Source: Chaetoderma sp. LZ-2023a (lineage: Eukaryota; Mollusca; Caudofoveata; Chaetodermatida; Chaetodermatidae). Taken from it: 64,000 nt of DNA. Shown here one piece after another: positions 11,041 through 22,620 of this stretch (the stretch's first letter is position 1; each line of letters begins with the position of its first letter). The notes beneath the pieces are model-generated. The model saw only the letters and a list, made by a program, of their open reading frames with translations. It was not told the DNA's origin and ran no database searches. The stretch covers positions 81,938,891 through 82,002,890 of the forward strand of contig CM067366.1 of NCBI GenBank assembly GCA_034401795.1, given 5' to 3'. The translations under genes were made by a program, and so were the position numbers.

Positions 11041-11082
11041 AAGTGGCAATCACGCATGATCACATATCAAAGTCTGATAGCG

Positions 11083-11324
11083 TTAACGATTTAACCGTCA
11101 AATTTGTTTTAAAAAATTCCTATTTTCTCATAGAAAATGTCTATTTGCAGACTAAAAGAAGACTATTTTCGAAACTTTTACTACTGGAATGATGGGGCTC
11201 GGTTATCAAGCTATTCATTCCAGTGGTAAATTTTCGAAAATAGTCTTCTCTTGATCTGTAAATAGACATTTCTCAAGAGCAGTACAGAAGCCGTTTTGGC
11301 TGATGTGAGTGTTAAAAGGTTAAA
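11083..11324. repeat. Foldback MITE family A copy
   Basis: Near-complete copy with TTAA-type ends (ttaacgatttaaccg ... gttaaaaggttaa) and the central hairpin around 'catt.cagtggtaaattttcg'. It lies in intron 3 of the MGAT4-type gene, 48 bases past the donor at 11372. Confidence 0.8.
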
Positions 11325-11371
11325 TCTCTTACATGGTATTTATTATGCACAGTAAAGAATATGGGATTTAC

Positions 11372-11556
11372 CTCCAATGCGGTGTTGTGAGAGACTGAAT
11401 GCTGGTTTGATTGGTCCTTCAGGAACATGAGGAAGGTGACTATACAGGCTCGGCACAAACAGATGACCATCAATTTTCCCCACCTTTGATATGAGTGAAA
11501 TATTCTCAGTCACATGTGATGCTGCAAACCGCAGATGGCTAGAGACTTTACTATAT
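11372..11556 (-). CDS. MGAT4: MGAT4-type GnT-IV, exon 3 (stem to catalytic junction)
   Basis: Internal exon of 185 bases between acceptor ccttttcag (high side) and donor GGAG/gtaaat (low side). One base completes the codon from exon 2; then 61 codons are open, leaving one G. The decisive segment reads LFVPSLYSHLPHVPEG, then IKPAFSLSQHRIGG. From memory, human MGAT4A has VPSIYYHLPHLLKNEG followed by SLQPAVQIGNGRTG, and MGAT4B has LPTVFHHLPHLLAKE. This lies just before the GT54 catalytic domain, whose next exon should open with a motif like SIVMGIP. No such exon is visible to the left, so the catalytic part is outside the window. The three exons together encode about 149 residues of an enzyme usually near 535 long. 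Confidence 0.85.
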
Positions 11557-11726
11557 CTGAAAAGGAAACAGAAACAGAAAACATTATTCTGGTAAAACTG
11601 GTCTATCACACGAGGCGACTTTAACAGAAATGTAAAATATTTGACCGACTGACCGATTCACAACTCTTGCATATATACAGCTGTTAGTATGACCACAAAG
11701 TATGTCCAGACTATTGCAACAGCCAT

Positions 11727-11762
11727 GTCTGCCTGTCTGCCTGCCTGCCTGCCTGCCTGTCT
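11727..11762. repeat. (GCCT)n microsatellite
   Basis: Run of ctgcctgcctgcctgcctg with flanking imperfect units, inside intron 2. Confidence 0.85.
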
Positions 11763-11989
11763 ATTTGTATGTCTGCTCTGTTTAATGCAATAAGACATGT
11801 TCGCCTGGAGGGATCATCACCAAAGTTGGGCTATAGCAGCAACGGCTCCACTCCAAATTTCAAAATGTTTAACAGAATTTCTAATCAACTGTAATTTCAC
11901 TAAAGACAAGACATACAATTCAGACACATTCGTAATAATTGATTAAAATGTCAGATAATTGAGAGACAGATGGGATCCCTCCATTAAGA

Positions 11990-12600
11990 TGCAAGCAAAA
12001 TCTGATGCATACATTCATAATAATAGTCAGCTGGAGGCTGATATGCACCCGACGCCCCAACACCAGTACATCCCCTACATGAGTTTTTATCAATACCACT
12101 GATACAGTAAAAGTGAACGCAAATCAGTCATGCATGACCGATGCAAAAGCTTTTACCATTAGTCACATCCTTCGGTGTTTTACAATCACCCTGTCACGGT
12201 TCATCCAGTTCTCTCTCAAACTATAGGAGTTTCAGTGCCAAGATTTTTTGAAACTACATACAGAAATACTATGTTTATTGTCTCCCACCCCCCCCCCCCC
12301 CCCCCCCATCCACCCACATCAGTCACGCATTGCCAATGCTAAAAGCTTTCACACTAGGCACATCTTTGGGTGATGTACAATCATTCTGCTAAGTTTCAAA
12401 CAAGGAGTTGCAGCATCCGGGATGAATGGGACGGATGGATCTATTTATATACGGATGGATAGGATGGACTGATGAAAGGATTTAAAATTAGGCGCATGTT
12501 TGCGCGGGGGATAATCATCTAGTCACGGTTCAAATATTTCTCTCTTAAATTGTAGGGCTTGAGGAGTTGCAGCGACAAGATCTTCAGGACGTACAGACAT
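11990..12600. repeat. Degenerate array of about 195-base units in intron 2
   Basis: Three diverged units share 'gcaaaagcttt.ac', 'tcac.tc.t.gg.g.t.tacaatca' and 'gt.acggttc.' (about 12130-12215, 12325-12400, 12485-12545). A C tract of about 20 bases lies between units near 12288-12307. Confidence 0.55.
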
Positions 12601-12705
12601 AATGGATGGAATGAAAACATGCTATCCGTAGTGAATCGTGGGTATAATAATAGTAAAGATGGTTGAATCTATACATTCATACACTAGATGGCAATGCCGG
12701 CTTAC

Positions 12706-12880
12706 CCTGCATCGCGCACAGCTTGGGCAGGATGTTTGAGTAGCTGTCGACCACGCTGTTCCAATTGAGATTTCAGCTCAGCGAGGTCACGATCTTTCGT
12801 ATTGTACAGATTCTCAGCATGTTGGAGACGTTCTCGTAAATCCAGAAGCCGCTGCTCCAAGAGGTGCTCCTGAGTAACAT
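12706..12880 (-). CDS. MGAT4: MGAT4-type GnT-IV, exon 2 (coiled-coil stem)
   Basis: Internal exon of 175 bases between acceptor ttgtttcag (ending at 12881) and donor GCAGG/gtaag (12705). It is open in one frame: AT, 57 codons, GG. The peptide contains LLDLRERLQHAENLY and DLAELKSQLEQRGRQLL, heptad-like and strongly charged, as expected for the lumenal stem of a Golgi transferase. From memory, MGAT4A has LALKERLRIAEH at this place and MGAT4B LALRDRLHAAEQ, so 'LRERLQHAEN' is a good positional match. Entry phase 1 accepts the single G left by the exon at 57525; exit phase 2 accepts the first A of the exon at 11556. No interspersed repeat overlaps it. Alternative: another coiled-coil gene, but the exon 3 match argues against this. 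Confidence 0.82.
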
Positions 12881-12989
12881 CTGAAACAATGAATTAGACC
12901 AAGCCTTAGAGCATATGGACAAAATAACACTGAATATTAACATGGAAATTTGCATGTAGGATAATAAATATCTTCATGTTAAAGTAATT

Positions 12990-13410
12990 TTATTGACCCT
13001 GAATAGCTTGTAAGATGCTTCTTTGTCCTGACGCTTAGTGTCCGTTGAGTCTGGGTACCAGAGCACTGATGTTTGTGCACTCCTTTTATACTTTCTGGGA
13101 TACACTGGGTGTACCCGATTGTACCCGATGTATGTACTCGGTTTTGGTATAAGAATTATAATGTTGTAGTCGGTTTGTACCTGGTTGTCTGTGTAGGTGT
13201 ACCCGCTCAGTGGGGACTTGTGTGATTTTGTACCCGAAGTGTGGGGACTAGGTGTACCCGGTTGGTTGTGTATTGGTACGGGTGTATCCGGTTGTGGATA
13301 GTCTGTACCCGGTTGTGTGTTAATGTACAATGTAATTATAACATCTTGTACCTGGTTAGATGTTTGTACCCGATTTTGTTTTTTATTTGGAAATATTACT
13401 AGCAAAACAG
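12990..13410. repeat. Degenerate TGTACCCGG-type minisatellite
   Basis: 'tgtacccg(g/a)tt' and close variants recur about ten times at irregular spacing between about 13110 and 13375. The minus strand is open over most of it, giving a Pro/Thr/Gln-rich low-complexity peptide; I read this as a by-product of the repeat, not as an exon. Confidence 0.6.
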
Positions 13411-13591
13411 TCATAAAAGGTTAATTAAGTGGCTTTGGTCCGTTTGTTTTGGGGACCTTCCATAGTTGATCCAGACCCTTACATGTAGCATTTCGTGCCT
13501 GTGTTTAGGCTACACTACTCATTCAGAGGACTATATTCAAAATGTTATAAGATCATGATTTCCTGTAGTTTTAAAGTAACTTTATGTCTAA

Positions 13592-13779
13592 TTAACCCCT
13601 TTAACCCTTAAGTCAGCCAAAGACGGCTTCTGCAGTAGTCTTTAGAACATTTGCAGACTATGAAGACTATTTTTGAAAATTTATCATTGGAGTGACTGGC
13701 TCGATAACTGGGTCTACAAATTGATATTTTCTGAGAAAATTTTAATCTTGTTGAAGAAATTTGATAGTTAAATGGTTAA
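13592..13779. repeat. MITE family A copy, shortened right arm
   Basis: Left end ttaacccctttaaccc, usual left arm and centre 'gactggctcgataac'. The right arm is mostly missing before 'tagttaaatggttaa'. Confidence 0.7.
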
Positions 13780-13930
13780 TGATGATATACTCCATTTCAG
13801 GGTCAAGATGGCCAAAATGACTTCTGAATTGCTTTTGTGAAATGTCCATTTCTGATATAACAAAGCCAGTCATTCTAATGGTAGATTTTAACAAAAGGTG
13901 CAATGCCTTGACGCATAAAGACATAAGTAA

Positions 13931-14135
13931 CTGTTAATATTCTGGCCAACAGAAACTGGCCTCTACAGGTCTTGAGCAATATCTATATATAAGAAACAAT
14001 TTTTGAAAATTTAACACTGGAATGTTTGATGCTCAATAAATGAATCAGTTATTCCAGATGTAAATTTTCAAAAGTAGTCTTCTCTTGGCCTGCAAATGGA
14101 CATTTACTAGTTGTATAATGAAGAGAAATGCATAT
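13931..14135. repeat. MITE family A copy, diverged
   Basis: Central part 'tttttgaaaatttaacactgg ... cagatgtaaattttcaaaag' and 'cctgcaaatggacattta' are clear; the termini are worn. Confidence 0.6.
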
Positions 14136-14139
14136 TTTT

Positions 14140-14860
14140 TTTAACAATCTTAACAACTGAGGGGATACCCTCTTGAAAATACATGCTCTATATGGGATTA
14201 TGGACATTTAAATATTTTTTGTCAGAATAACCAAAACATAATTTGCTATCAAGTGAGATACCCAATGCTCATAATAATTAAGATGTTGAGAGTTATCTCC
14301 CTCAAGTCATTATCTAATTTATTATAATTTCTAAGGCTTGTAACTCTGTGGAGTTTGATATCAAATCAGCTCGATTTTTGCAACACAGATATTCGATGGC
14401 ATATGAACATCTTGACCAGGTTTGATGCTAATCTGTCCAGAAATAACAAAATATGCCACAATTATTCATGCTGGGTAGGCAAAGACAGACAGACAGAGAG
14501 ACAGATGGATGGTGGCAGATTGCTAAAATTCAGCTGACTGACAAATCAGCCGAATTAAAAAATGGTCTGTTTGCCTTGGCCTGCAAATGGACATTGAACA
14601 AGCATGAAATTTGAATTCTTTACCATAAACAGATTAAACATAAAGTAGGGCTTAAAACACCAAGCAATTATTATAAATTCCCTCAGAAATTCAGTCCTTG
14701 TTGGAATAAAATTTCAGAAATACAATGTATTCTTCATATATCGAAATCACGATGATTTCGTCTGAATTCAACCTATAGCTGATTAAGAAGCTCTCAGGCT
14801 CCATAGGCATCAAGATTTTAGGGGCTCAATGGATGAATACCATCTGTCAGTCAAGTATAT
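14140..14860. other. AT-rich intronic DNA, mostly unassigned
   Basis: Apart from the MITE fragment above there is a short 'gacagacagacagagagacag' tract near 14481-14503. I see nothing else in this stretch. Confidence 0.5.
14560..14625. repeat. MITE family A, right-end fragment
   Basis: Only 'ttggcctgcaaatggacatt' and the following AT-rich end are kept. Confidence 0.45.
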
Positions 14861-14880
14861 GATGTCATAATCAATTACGT

Positions 14881-15008
14881 CACATGGTTACCGAGCCAGG
14901 CATTCGAGTGGTAAATTTTCAAAAATAATTTTCTTTTGTCCTGTAAATGGACATTCATCAGGATGACTACAGTGGCTGGTTTTGGCCGGCTTGAAGATTA
15001 AAGAGTTA
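14881..15008. repeat. MITE family A, right half
   Basis: Starts at the centre ('gttaccgagccaggcattcg') and runs through 'cctgtaaatggacatt' to 'gattaaagagttaaaa'. The left arm is absent. Confidence 0.6.
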
Positions 15009-15019
15009 AAAGCCAAAAA

Positions 15020-15480
15020 TGACATGTACAGGGGTCTTGAGAAATGACATTTTTTAAATAACTACTTCTAAAATTTTATCACTGGCTCGATAAATGAACC
15101 AGACATTACAGCGGTACATTTTAAGCTAGAGTGGACAGTCGATCGCGCGCCATCGCAAATCTTCATGCTCCTAGGTTTGACCTTTTGACCATCCATCTGG
15201 GGTGGGGCCAGATGTAAATGTCCTCTTGCACTCGCCTATCATATGGGTAACTCACAATCCAAATCTACTTGAATTCCATCCAACGGTTTCAGAGAAGTTG
15301 TATTACAATCCATTTCCGCACAAATCGACAGATATCAGACAGATTGGCAGATGGATGGGGAGGAGAGCACAATACCCAGTTTTCTTCGAGAGATGTGTGG
15401 ATAACAATAGTCTTCTCTTGTCTTGCAAATGGTCATTCACTAAGTATAAGATGTTCTTGAGAAAGCTTGAGCATTAAATC
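15020..15480. repeat. MITE family A copy split by another repeat
   Basis: Left half at 15020-15134 and right arm at 15405-15480 ('aatagtcttctcttgtcttg') flank about 270 bases of the 'gatatgggtaactcac' repeat type. The order shows that the second repeat inserted into the MITE. Confidence 0.55.
15131..15400. repeat. 'tgggtaactcac / ttgaattc..tccaacggtttcagag' repeat, single unit
   Basis: Shares 'cgatcg' start, 'catcgcaaatc', 'gaccttttgacc', 'ggggccagatgtaaatgt' and 'aacggtttcagagaagtt' with the array at 34160-35375. Confidence 0.6.
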
Positions 15481-15540
15481 TTTCAACAACTACTCCTGTA
15501 AAATGCAGGAAATGTCAATTTCCCTTTCTCCGAGATCTAA

Positions 15541-15695
15541 CAATACTCACCATTCTGTTACTTCTGATATACAGCTGGCCTTGACAGCGGCTCTAGGATT
15601 ATAGACTTAGAAAGCTTTACCGACTCCTGGGAACCGGGTACTCGGCTCCCAACTGCCGAGTACCCGTTTACCATAGAGCTCATATTGTTTGCATA
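15541..15695. repeat. DIRS-2 inverted terminal repeat (3' side)
   Basis: Inverted match to 23528-23682. It contains the stem-loop gggtactcggctcccaac with its partner gccgagtaccc. Confidence 0.93.
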
Positions 15696-15752
15696 GCCAC
15701 CAAACAAGAGAAAACTATGGCTTGCCTCCGTGGGGCTGGGAGGCTGGGTCCG

Positions 15753-15856
15753 TAACAGAATGGTGAGTATTGTTAGATCTCGGAGAAAGGGAAATTGACA
15801 TTTCCTGCATTCTCCTTCGATCAATACTCACCATTCTGTTACTTCTGATATACACC
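15753..15856. repeat. DIRS-2 internal complementary region
   Basis: Fuses inverted copies of the two extreme ends: 'gacatttcctgcat' (left end) meets 'tctccttcgatcaatac' (right end). Confidence 0.92.
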
Positions 15857-16382
15857 AGATTTTATCAGTAACCTGGTGGGAAGGGGCAAGCCATAAATGC
15901 TAATTTTGCCCCTTGGAGAAAGATTTTAGACTTCAAACTTGACTAATGGAGACCTAAAAGGACCGTCAAGTTCACGGAACCGAATCACATTCGCGTCACA
16001 GCCCCCCACCCCCCACCCTTTTTCCTCCTAAGAAAAGGGAGAGAACTAACGAACATGTATCTCGCCTGAAAACACAAATATGCCAAGAGGGTTAACTACT
16101 CCCTGCATATTCCATGTATTAGCCTGGGAATGAGCATGAATATATAAGATGAATGAACATGATACATATACATAATACAAAAAACTCTCACTATTGAATT
16201 ACCTTATGATAATTGGACTTCAGACGTACCGCCTCCAACCATTCACCGGTTCGGCCATCAGTGGCACAATCTGGTTGACATCCTCTCGCCTGACCATGCC
16301 TGTGTCATGGGGCTATTAGGTCAGACATAGAGATTTCAGTGGATTATAATATATCAGTGATTTTACATATAATGTTGTTAGC

Positions 16383-17364
16383 TGTTATGACCAGAGCCTG
16401 TGTGAAACCAAGTGCGACGATGCCCAGTGTATAGTGGATCAAGGACAATAGCCCAATTACCTGTCAGAACAATCAATATACCTATAAGCCGGTAGTAAGG
16501 ATAATATCTTGAGTCTTGCACCTACCTGTAGATTGATTCATGTAGGCTTATTATTCTGTTTGTATTAAGTGTGTTTATAATCTGATGACCCTTTTCACTC
16601 TGAATTCCCACAAACATAGTTTTGAAATATTGGAATATTAAGCCTGCAGAATATTTTAGAAATGATTTGACTGAAAGTTGTTGCTGCCTAAAGCAGAGAA
16701 AACTTTCACTTTGATTATTTTCAAAATAGTCATCAGGATTTACTAATACTTAATCTTTGTAGGGAAAATATCTACTGCTAGTTAGAATTATTAAAGCGGT
16801 TAACTATATTATATTTCTCATTCATGTCTATAAATCCTGTATAATTAAAATGAACTATTATAAATTGATTTAAATTAGTTAATTCTTATAAATGCTTTTA
16901 GACATGTTTTGGAATCCAAAACATGTCTCTTGACTACATTTATGGCGTCACTGTTTTCATAGATACCACTTGTTATAAAAGACAGATGATTTTGTAAATT
17001 AGGGAGAGAGCTTTAGAGTTAGCATTAGAGACAGATAGGGTAGAGAGCATTAGACTTAGAATTAGAGAGACAGCTAGAGATTGATTGAGAGCTAGATTTA
17101 GAGATACAGAGTTAGTCTTTAGAGTTAGATTGTTAGAGTTATATTATTAATTAGTGTTTATAAAGTTTATTTTGAATCAAGTATATATTTGAAGTATAGT
17201 TCTGGATAGTAATAAAAGCTTAATAACAGTTATAGTTGAAGAAGATCTTACTTATTGTCTATTCGAGTATCTTCAACTGTCGTCTCATCCTGAAGTGTTT
17301 ACGACCTATTCCCACTCGGCTAATCCCCCGTGTTTCGAGATAGGTGGCGAATAGCGACATAACA
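16383..17364 (+). mobile_element. Probable solo LTR of an LTR retrotransposon inside DIRS-2
   Basis: About 980 bases bounded by tgttatga and cataaca (TG...CA with a 7-base inverted end). It has a TATA-like ttataaaag near 16974, an aataaaag polyadenylation-like signal near 17212 and a degenerate ttagag-rich tract (about 17000-17165). It sits in the 3' non-coding part of DIRS-2 and accounts for the extra length there. I could not find a convincing target duplication, and no internal retroelement genes are present. Confidence 0.45.
16645..16736. repeat. Diverged foldback family B copy
   Basis: 'gcagaatattttagaaatga' with 'gttgttgctgcctaaagcag' and a worn inverted half ending 'ttttcaaaatagtcatcag'. 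It lies inside the probable LTR. Confidence 0.5.
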
Positions 17365-17425
17365 CCTGCTTTAGGTTCTTTTCTTACCAAAGTGAAAAAA
17401 GGGTGAAGAGCAGTGTGGTCACTAA

Positions 17426-18470
17426 CTATCGTTTCAAAACAGCTAAAGCGAGTGGATTGGCTGAGTCTGACACATCCCTCAGATAGTAATCCGTGAATGA
17501 GGACTCACAGTGCCATTGTGCAATGGCCATGATGTCCTCTAACGGAACACCATTGTAAAGGGCGGTCGAGGCGGCTATTCCTCTGACATCGTGTGCCCTT
17601 ACGCCTTGCACCTGGTGCCCAGTCGCCATCTCGTGAGTAGTCTGAATGCATTCGACCACCCAACGAGAGATAGTATCCATGGATGCGGCGCCATAAGACT
17701 TTTTATGGCAGATCCACAGATGTCTATCGTTCGACCGCAACGAGTCAGTCCGTTTCTTGTACTTAGTCAAAGCACGGACCGGGCACCAGACACTGGCATC
17801 ACGATCAAACCTAGCTAACTTCGGTATAATGATCGGTTTGCCGGGATATCTCAAAGATTGGTTCTTTGACATAAACTCTGCTCTTGGCAGAAGACGCAGA
17901 CCTTCTCCAGAAACAATAAATCGGTTCCTCTCTGCCGAAAGCGCATGGATCTCACTGCGCCTTCTAGCTGAGGAAGCTGCCAATAGAAAGACCGCCTTTA
18001 GAGTCAAATGCTTTAGACTAGCCGAACGCAACGGTTCGAAAGGGTGCTTGGCCAGTACATTAAGCACTAAAGATAGACTCCAGGCTGGAATGACTACCGG
18101 TTGTCTCGGGCGGAGATTGCTCATTCCCTTCAACATCACATTTAACTGGGCCACCTCTGGACTATACCTGTTGGCTAGACAAGGGATAACTGATGCCAAA
18201 GCTGACTTGTATCCAGCAACTGTGACGGGAGCTAGTCCTGAAAAGAACAGCTCACAGAGAAAGCCTGCTATTTGCTGAATAGTGGATTGAAAGGTATCAA
18301 TACCCTTTTCTTCACACCAGTCTGCAAATCTGTTAACCTTGTTGTTATATGACTTGAAGGTTGACCTCCTTCTCGCAGCCGCGATGAAATCAGCAGCCTG
18401 TCGAGAAAAGCCTTCCGACGTGGAACGTTGTTTGATAACATCCACGCAGTCAATTTGAACATTTCGGGAC
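17426..18470 (-). CDS. DIRS-2 tyrosine recombinase region
   Basis: Signatures parallel DIRS-1: VQIDCVDVIKQ at the start of the core-binding part, SARRRSEIHALSAE, AHDVRG (HxxR) and ESSFTDYYLRD (catalytic Tyr). It integrates the circular DNA form. Confidence 0.9.
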
Positions 18471-20431
18471 GCTCGTGTAGGAAGCGTCCCTTGGCCTGGG
18501 AGATTATGTTCGGAATCTCGGGCAACTGCACAGGATTTTCCACCAGCAGATCTAGAAGATCCGTGAACCACGCCCTGCTCGGCCAATACGGCGCTATTAG
18601 CAGGACCAGACACGGTTCCTCCCTGACCTTCACCAATACCTTCGGTAGAAGAATGGTGGGTGGGTACGCGTAAGCGTGCATCCCTCTCCAGCTTATCGCC
18701 CGAGCGTCTGTATCGACGGCATTTGGATCTGGAATCGGCGAGACATATGTCATGATTTGAGCATTTTCCTTTGTGGCGAACAAGTCCACGTTGGGTTTGC
18801 CCCAATGCTCGAAGATCCGTCGCAGAACCGGAGGATTGAGGGACCATTCTCTTGGCAGGATTCTCTGTCTGCGAGACAAAGCATCTGCCAGAATGTTCAA
18901 TATGAGCTGCTTTCAAAACAATCGAGTAATTCCTGCACCATTGAATCAAGTGCCACACCCTGATACACAGAGTGGGCGACCTGGTCCCACCTTGGCGATT
19001 TATATATGATACTACTGTCGAATTGTCCGACCGTATCAATATCACCTTGCCCCTGATCATCGGAAGGAACTCTTCCAACGCCAGTTCCACTGCCATCATT
19101 TCCAACAGATTGATATGCAGCTGACTCTCCGGGAGAGTCCATGTGCCCGAGACCTGGTGTTCTCCCAGGCAGGCACCCCACCCTTCCAGCGATGCATCCA
19201 TGTAGACGGACAGCTGGGGTTGGGGTAGGTGCAGCGAAACCCCTAATAGGAGATTCTGACGCCGTTTCCACCATAGAAGATGCGATATTATCGGCTCCAA
19301 AACTGGCACCAGTTTTGACAGGGGTTCTGTTCTCTGTTTCCACAGAGACATCAGATACAACTGGATAGGCCTTCGCATTAGAGCAGCGTACGGGATAACC
19401 TGATCCATGGAGACCATCATGCCCAGCATCTGAAGGAACCGCCTCGCCTGAATGTGGTTTCCCACTCGAAAACTCTTGAGGATGGCTAACAGAGACACCA
19501 CTCTGGGCTCTGACGGGTAAACCCTGCCCTCCTCGAGGTCGAATCGCATCCCCAAATAAACGAAATGTTGAGTGGGCGTCAACTCGGATTTCTCCTTGTT
19601 GACTATCCAGCCTAGATCTGAAAGTAACTTCAGAGTCAGTAACTTCAGAGTCAGAGCAGTATCCACGTTCAACCTGGCTGCCGAGTCTGCCTTGAGCAGC
19701 CAGTCGTCTATGTAGGTGTGTAGAGCCACGTTCTCTTTTCTGAGAAATGCTGTCACCGCAAGGACCATTCTTGTGAAAACCCTCGGAGCTGTCGACAGGC
19801 CAAACGGGAGAACTGTAAACTCCCATACTTGATTCTGAAACGCAAATCTCAGAAACCTGTGCCAACTCCGATTCATAGGAATGTGGAAATATGCATCTTT
19901 CAGATCGATCGATACACACCACATTCCTTTCCTCAATCCCGCCATTACCGACCTCGGCGTTTCCATCTGGAACCGAGGCGTATGGATAAACCAATTTAAT
20001 GGCCTGAGATTGAGTATGGGTCTCCATCCCCCTGTGCTCTTGGGGACAATGAACATGTTTGAATAGAAGCCTGGAGTGTTCCGGTTTGCTGGTTTTATTG
20101 CTCCCTTCAGAAGCAAACCCGACACTTCCTTTTGAACGGCTTCTAACTTGTCTGGCTCCCTTGGTACGGGTGTCCAGACAGGTGCCAAAGACAGATTTTG
20201 TGGTGGAAAGTCCCACCACTCCGGCATGTAACCCTGGGATAACCATCCCAGGACCAGACTGTCTGACGTCACACCTCGCCAGGCCTCGACGAAACGCATG
20301 AGCCTTCCACCCACCATAGATGCCTCGATGTCTAACGGGGTTGTCCGGCTCGCAGTCCGCTCCCCCCCCTCTTTCTTAACGAGAGAGAGTGAGAACCATT
20401 TCGTTCTAGGCACGACGGGTATAACTGGCAC
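18268..20431 (-). CDS. DIRS-2 reverse transcriptase, RNase H and MT-like region
   Basis: RT boxes seen: WRPILNLRPLNWF, DLKDAYFHIPM, LPFGLSTAPRVF and HTYIDDWLL. RNase H boxes: YMDASLEGWG, LLEMMA and IRSDNSTVV. The MT-like block has NVDLFATKEN, AYAYPPTILLP and LLIAPYWPSRAW. Domain order is as in DIRS-1. Confidence 0.9.
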
Positions 20432-20488
20432 CGCTGTTCCTGTCGCACAGGCGCGGTCCAGGCGGATATGAAGGGAGCTTTCGTACCC

Positions 20489-22620
20489 TCAGGTACGCTT
20501 CGGCCCCTTCTGTCCACCCTTTGAGGCCTTACCCGTACCCTTCCCCTTGCCCTTCCCGCCTCTAGGGCGGTCAGGAGCAACATTGGGGAGGGTAGGCGCC
20601 TCTACAACCTTCCTGGGCTTCTTCGCCGGCGGCGGCTCCGAAAACCCAGCTGAAGCAGAAGTCGCAACAGGCCTAGCTTTCGCCTTGCCCTTATGCTTCT
20701 TCTGCTTCTTTGAAGGCTGTCCCGTTAGCGGTTTCCCCACAGCCCCTAGTGCGTGCGCCTGCCGCACTAGCTCTAGCTGTAGATTTACCGCTAACCGATT
20801 CTGCGCGATACTGGCGGTATCCTCTAAGATGGCCCGCGCTTGGCCACCGAAGATGCTAGGCCCTGTCAGGGGCGTCCCAAGAAGACGCTCCCTGACTGCC
20901 GTAGCCGGACGCATATGGTCAATGACCATTTGCCTCCTGGATTTCGTCACTCGCGCTTGCACCCTTGCCAATGCGTCCATCGACAGCACCAGGCCGTCAT
21001 TGACACATGAAAGTGCCACAGGTGGCACAGGGTGGCCTGCCCCCGCTTCAGCCCACACAGACTGAAGGAGACGATAAGAGTGGTTGACAGCGCTCATCGC
21101 TGCCCTCACACCCTCATCGCATAGGGACAGGACTTCTTCCTGGTGTACCTGAGACTTGTCCACCAGTGCCGGACCGGGGCCACCCGCCACGGCACTCTGG
21201 ACGCCCAGTACCCATCAGTCATCCTCCGTGACCGACGGGACTACACCATACCTGTCGTATCCCCCCCACGGAATACGACATCTTGCCCGCACCTCCCTGG
21301 AGGCCGCAGGGAGCTGACCCTTGGTCATCAGTTGTTTGCTATAAATAGCATCCAACAAATCTATGACCCGTGGATCCAGTCCCACTGACTGGATCCGGGC
21401 CGCGGGCAAAATCCCTGTCCTGATCGACGCAACCGACGGACGGGGCGCATCTTCATCGGCCGTGGCCGAAACCACAGACGGGTCAACTCTGGCTAGCCAC
21501 GCCAGAGCATCTGACCAATCTACCTCCGACGAAGACACCCCCGCAAACACATCACCCGTTGACGTGCTCACGGGCCTGCCAGCCACGGCCTCCCGGCAAG
21601 GAGCCACGGCTGACACGCCAGGCACTCCGCTACCACACGGTTCCGCCGCCACCCCATGAAACACTCCGGTCCATGGGGTAGGTCCGCACGGAAAACCGTA
21701 CGGACCCGTAGCAGTCGCGGAACCATAGCCGGACACGGGCGCCAACGGCACCCCACATCCGACTGCCGGACCAGGCGAGATAGGTGAGTACCACGCCTGG
21801 CCCGGCACACCCGTTCCCGTGACGGCTGGTGCCAAACCAAGCCGCACGGAACCGGTGCACGGTAACGGATTGGCCTCAGCCACAGGCGGAGCCGCTGACC
21901 TGGCTTGCGCCAAACCAGACAAATGGAGGCCGGTTCCGTCCAGGAAGGAATCAACCTCCATATTCTCCACCTGCAGCTTCACGGGCCGCAGCAACCTCTC
22001 CTCCTCGTCTTCAGACTCCGAAGAGTCGTCACTAGACGAGTCAACCGTGGAACCGTCCTGGCGGACGGCTCCCACACCTGACGGACCGGCCACCGCTACT
22101 GGACCACCCGGAGGTGGCCGCAGAGCAACAGAACCCGTCTGGCCGAAGCCAGACGGGACTGCCAGGGGGCCGTACGAGACGGCCCCCTCGGTAACCAGTC
22201 CAGAATCCTGTCCGAGGACAGGATCCGTACCAGGCATGGGGAGAAACTGCCCCCCAACCTTTGGTAGCAGGGACGACACCAGCGTGGGCAGAACGCTATG
22301 CAGAAAACCCTGCATAGCCGGACCAAACCACGCCGGCGGTGCCATCTCCGCCACCTCCAGCTGGGGACGTGGAGCACCCCACCGGCCGAACCGGGCGCTC
22401 CACGATTTCCTCTCGGACCGCCTGACCCCGCGTCAGACCCAGCCAAGTCCTTCTGGGCAAGAGTCTTAACCATCATCTCAACGGACCACACTGCACAAAC
22501 ATTACACCTATGATCAATATTACACAGGGAACACCTAACACAGGCATGGTCCTTGAACACGACACGGACAAACTTATGGCATTCGTCACATGATGGCGGG
22601 GCTGGCTTGGCCTATAAAAT
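20489..22620 (-). CDS. DIRS-2 Gag-like region
   Basis: GC-rich region at the 5' end of the element. It encodes a Cys cluster near the start (CVRCSLCNIDHRCNVC), a Gly/Pro-rich acidic middle and a Lys-rich tail (KKQKKHKGKAK, then GGKGKGKGTGK). Position and composition fit DIRS ORF1, although sequence similarity to the DIRS-1 protein is weak by eye. Confidence 0.72.

Larger units (their letters stand above)
11557..12705 (-). other. Intron 2 of the MGAT4-type gene, 1149 bases
   Basis: Bounded by gtaag at 12705 and ttttcag at 11557. It contains a (GCCT)n run at about 11727-11762, a degenerate array of about 195-base units (about 11990-12600) and a C tract near 12288-12307. I see no coding potential. 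Confidence 0.75.

Noticed and set aside
12773-12955. A 60-codon minus-strand frame with a hydrophobic start overlapping exon 2
   Set aside because: It is in another frame from the coiled-coil reading, crosses the acceptor and has no family match.
12974-13414. A 146-codon minus-strand frame next to exon 2
   Set aside because: Low-complexity peptide from the TGTACCCGG repeat, no acceptor or donor in phase, and no MGAT4 counterpart.
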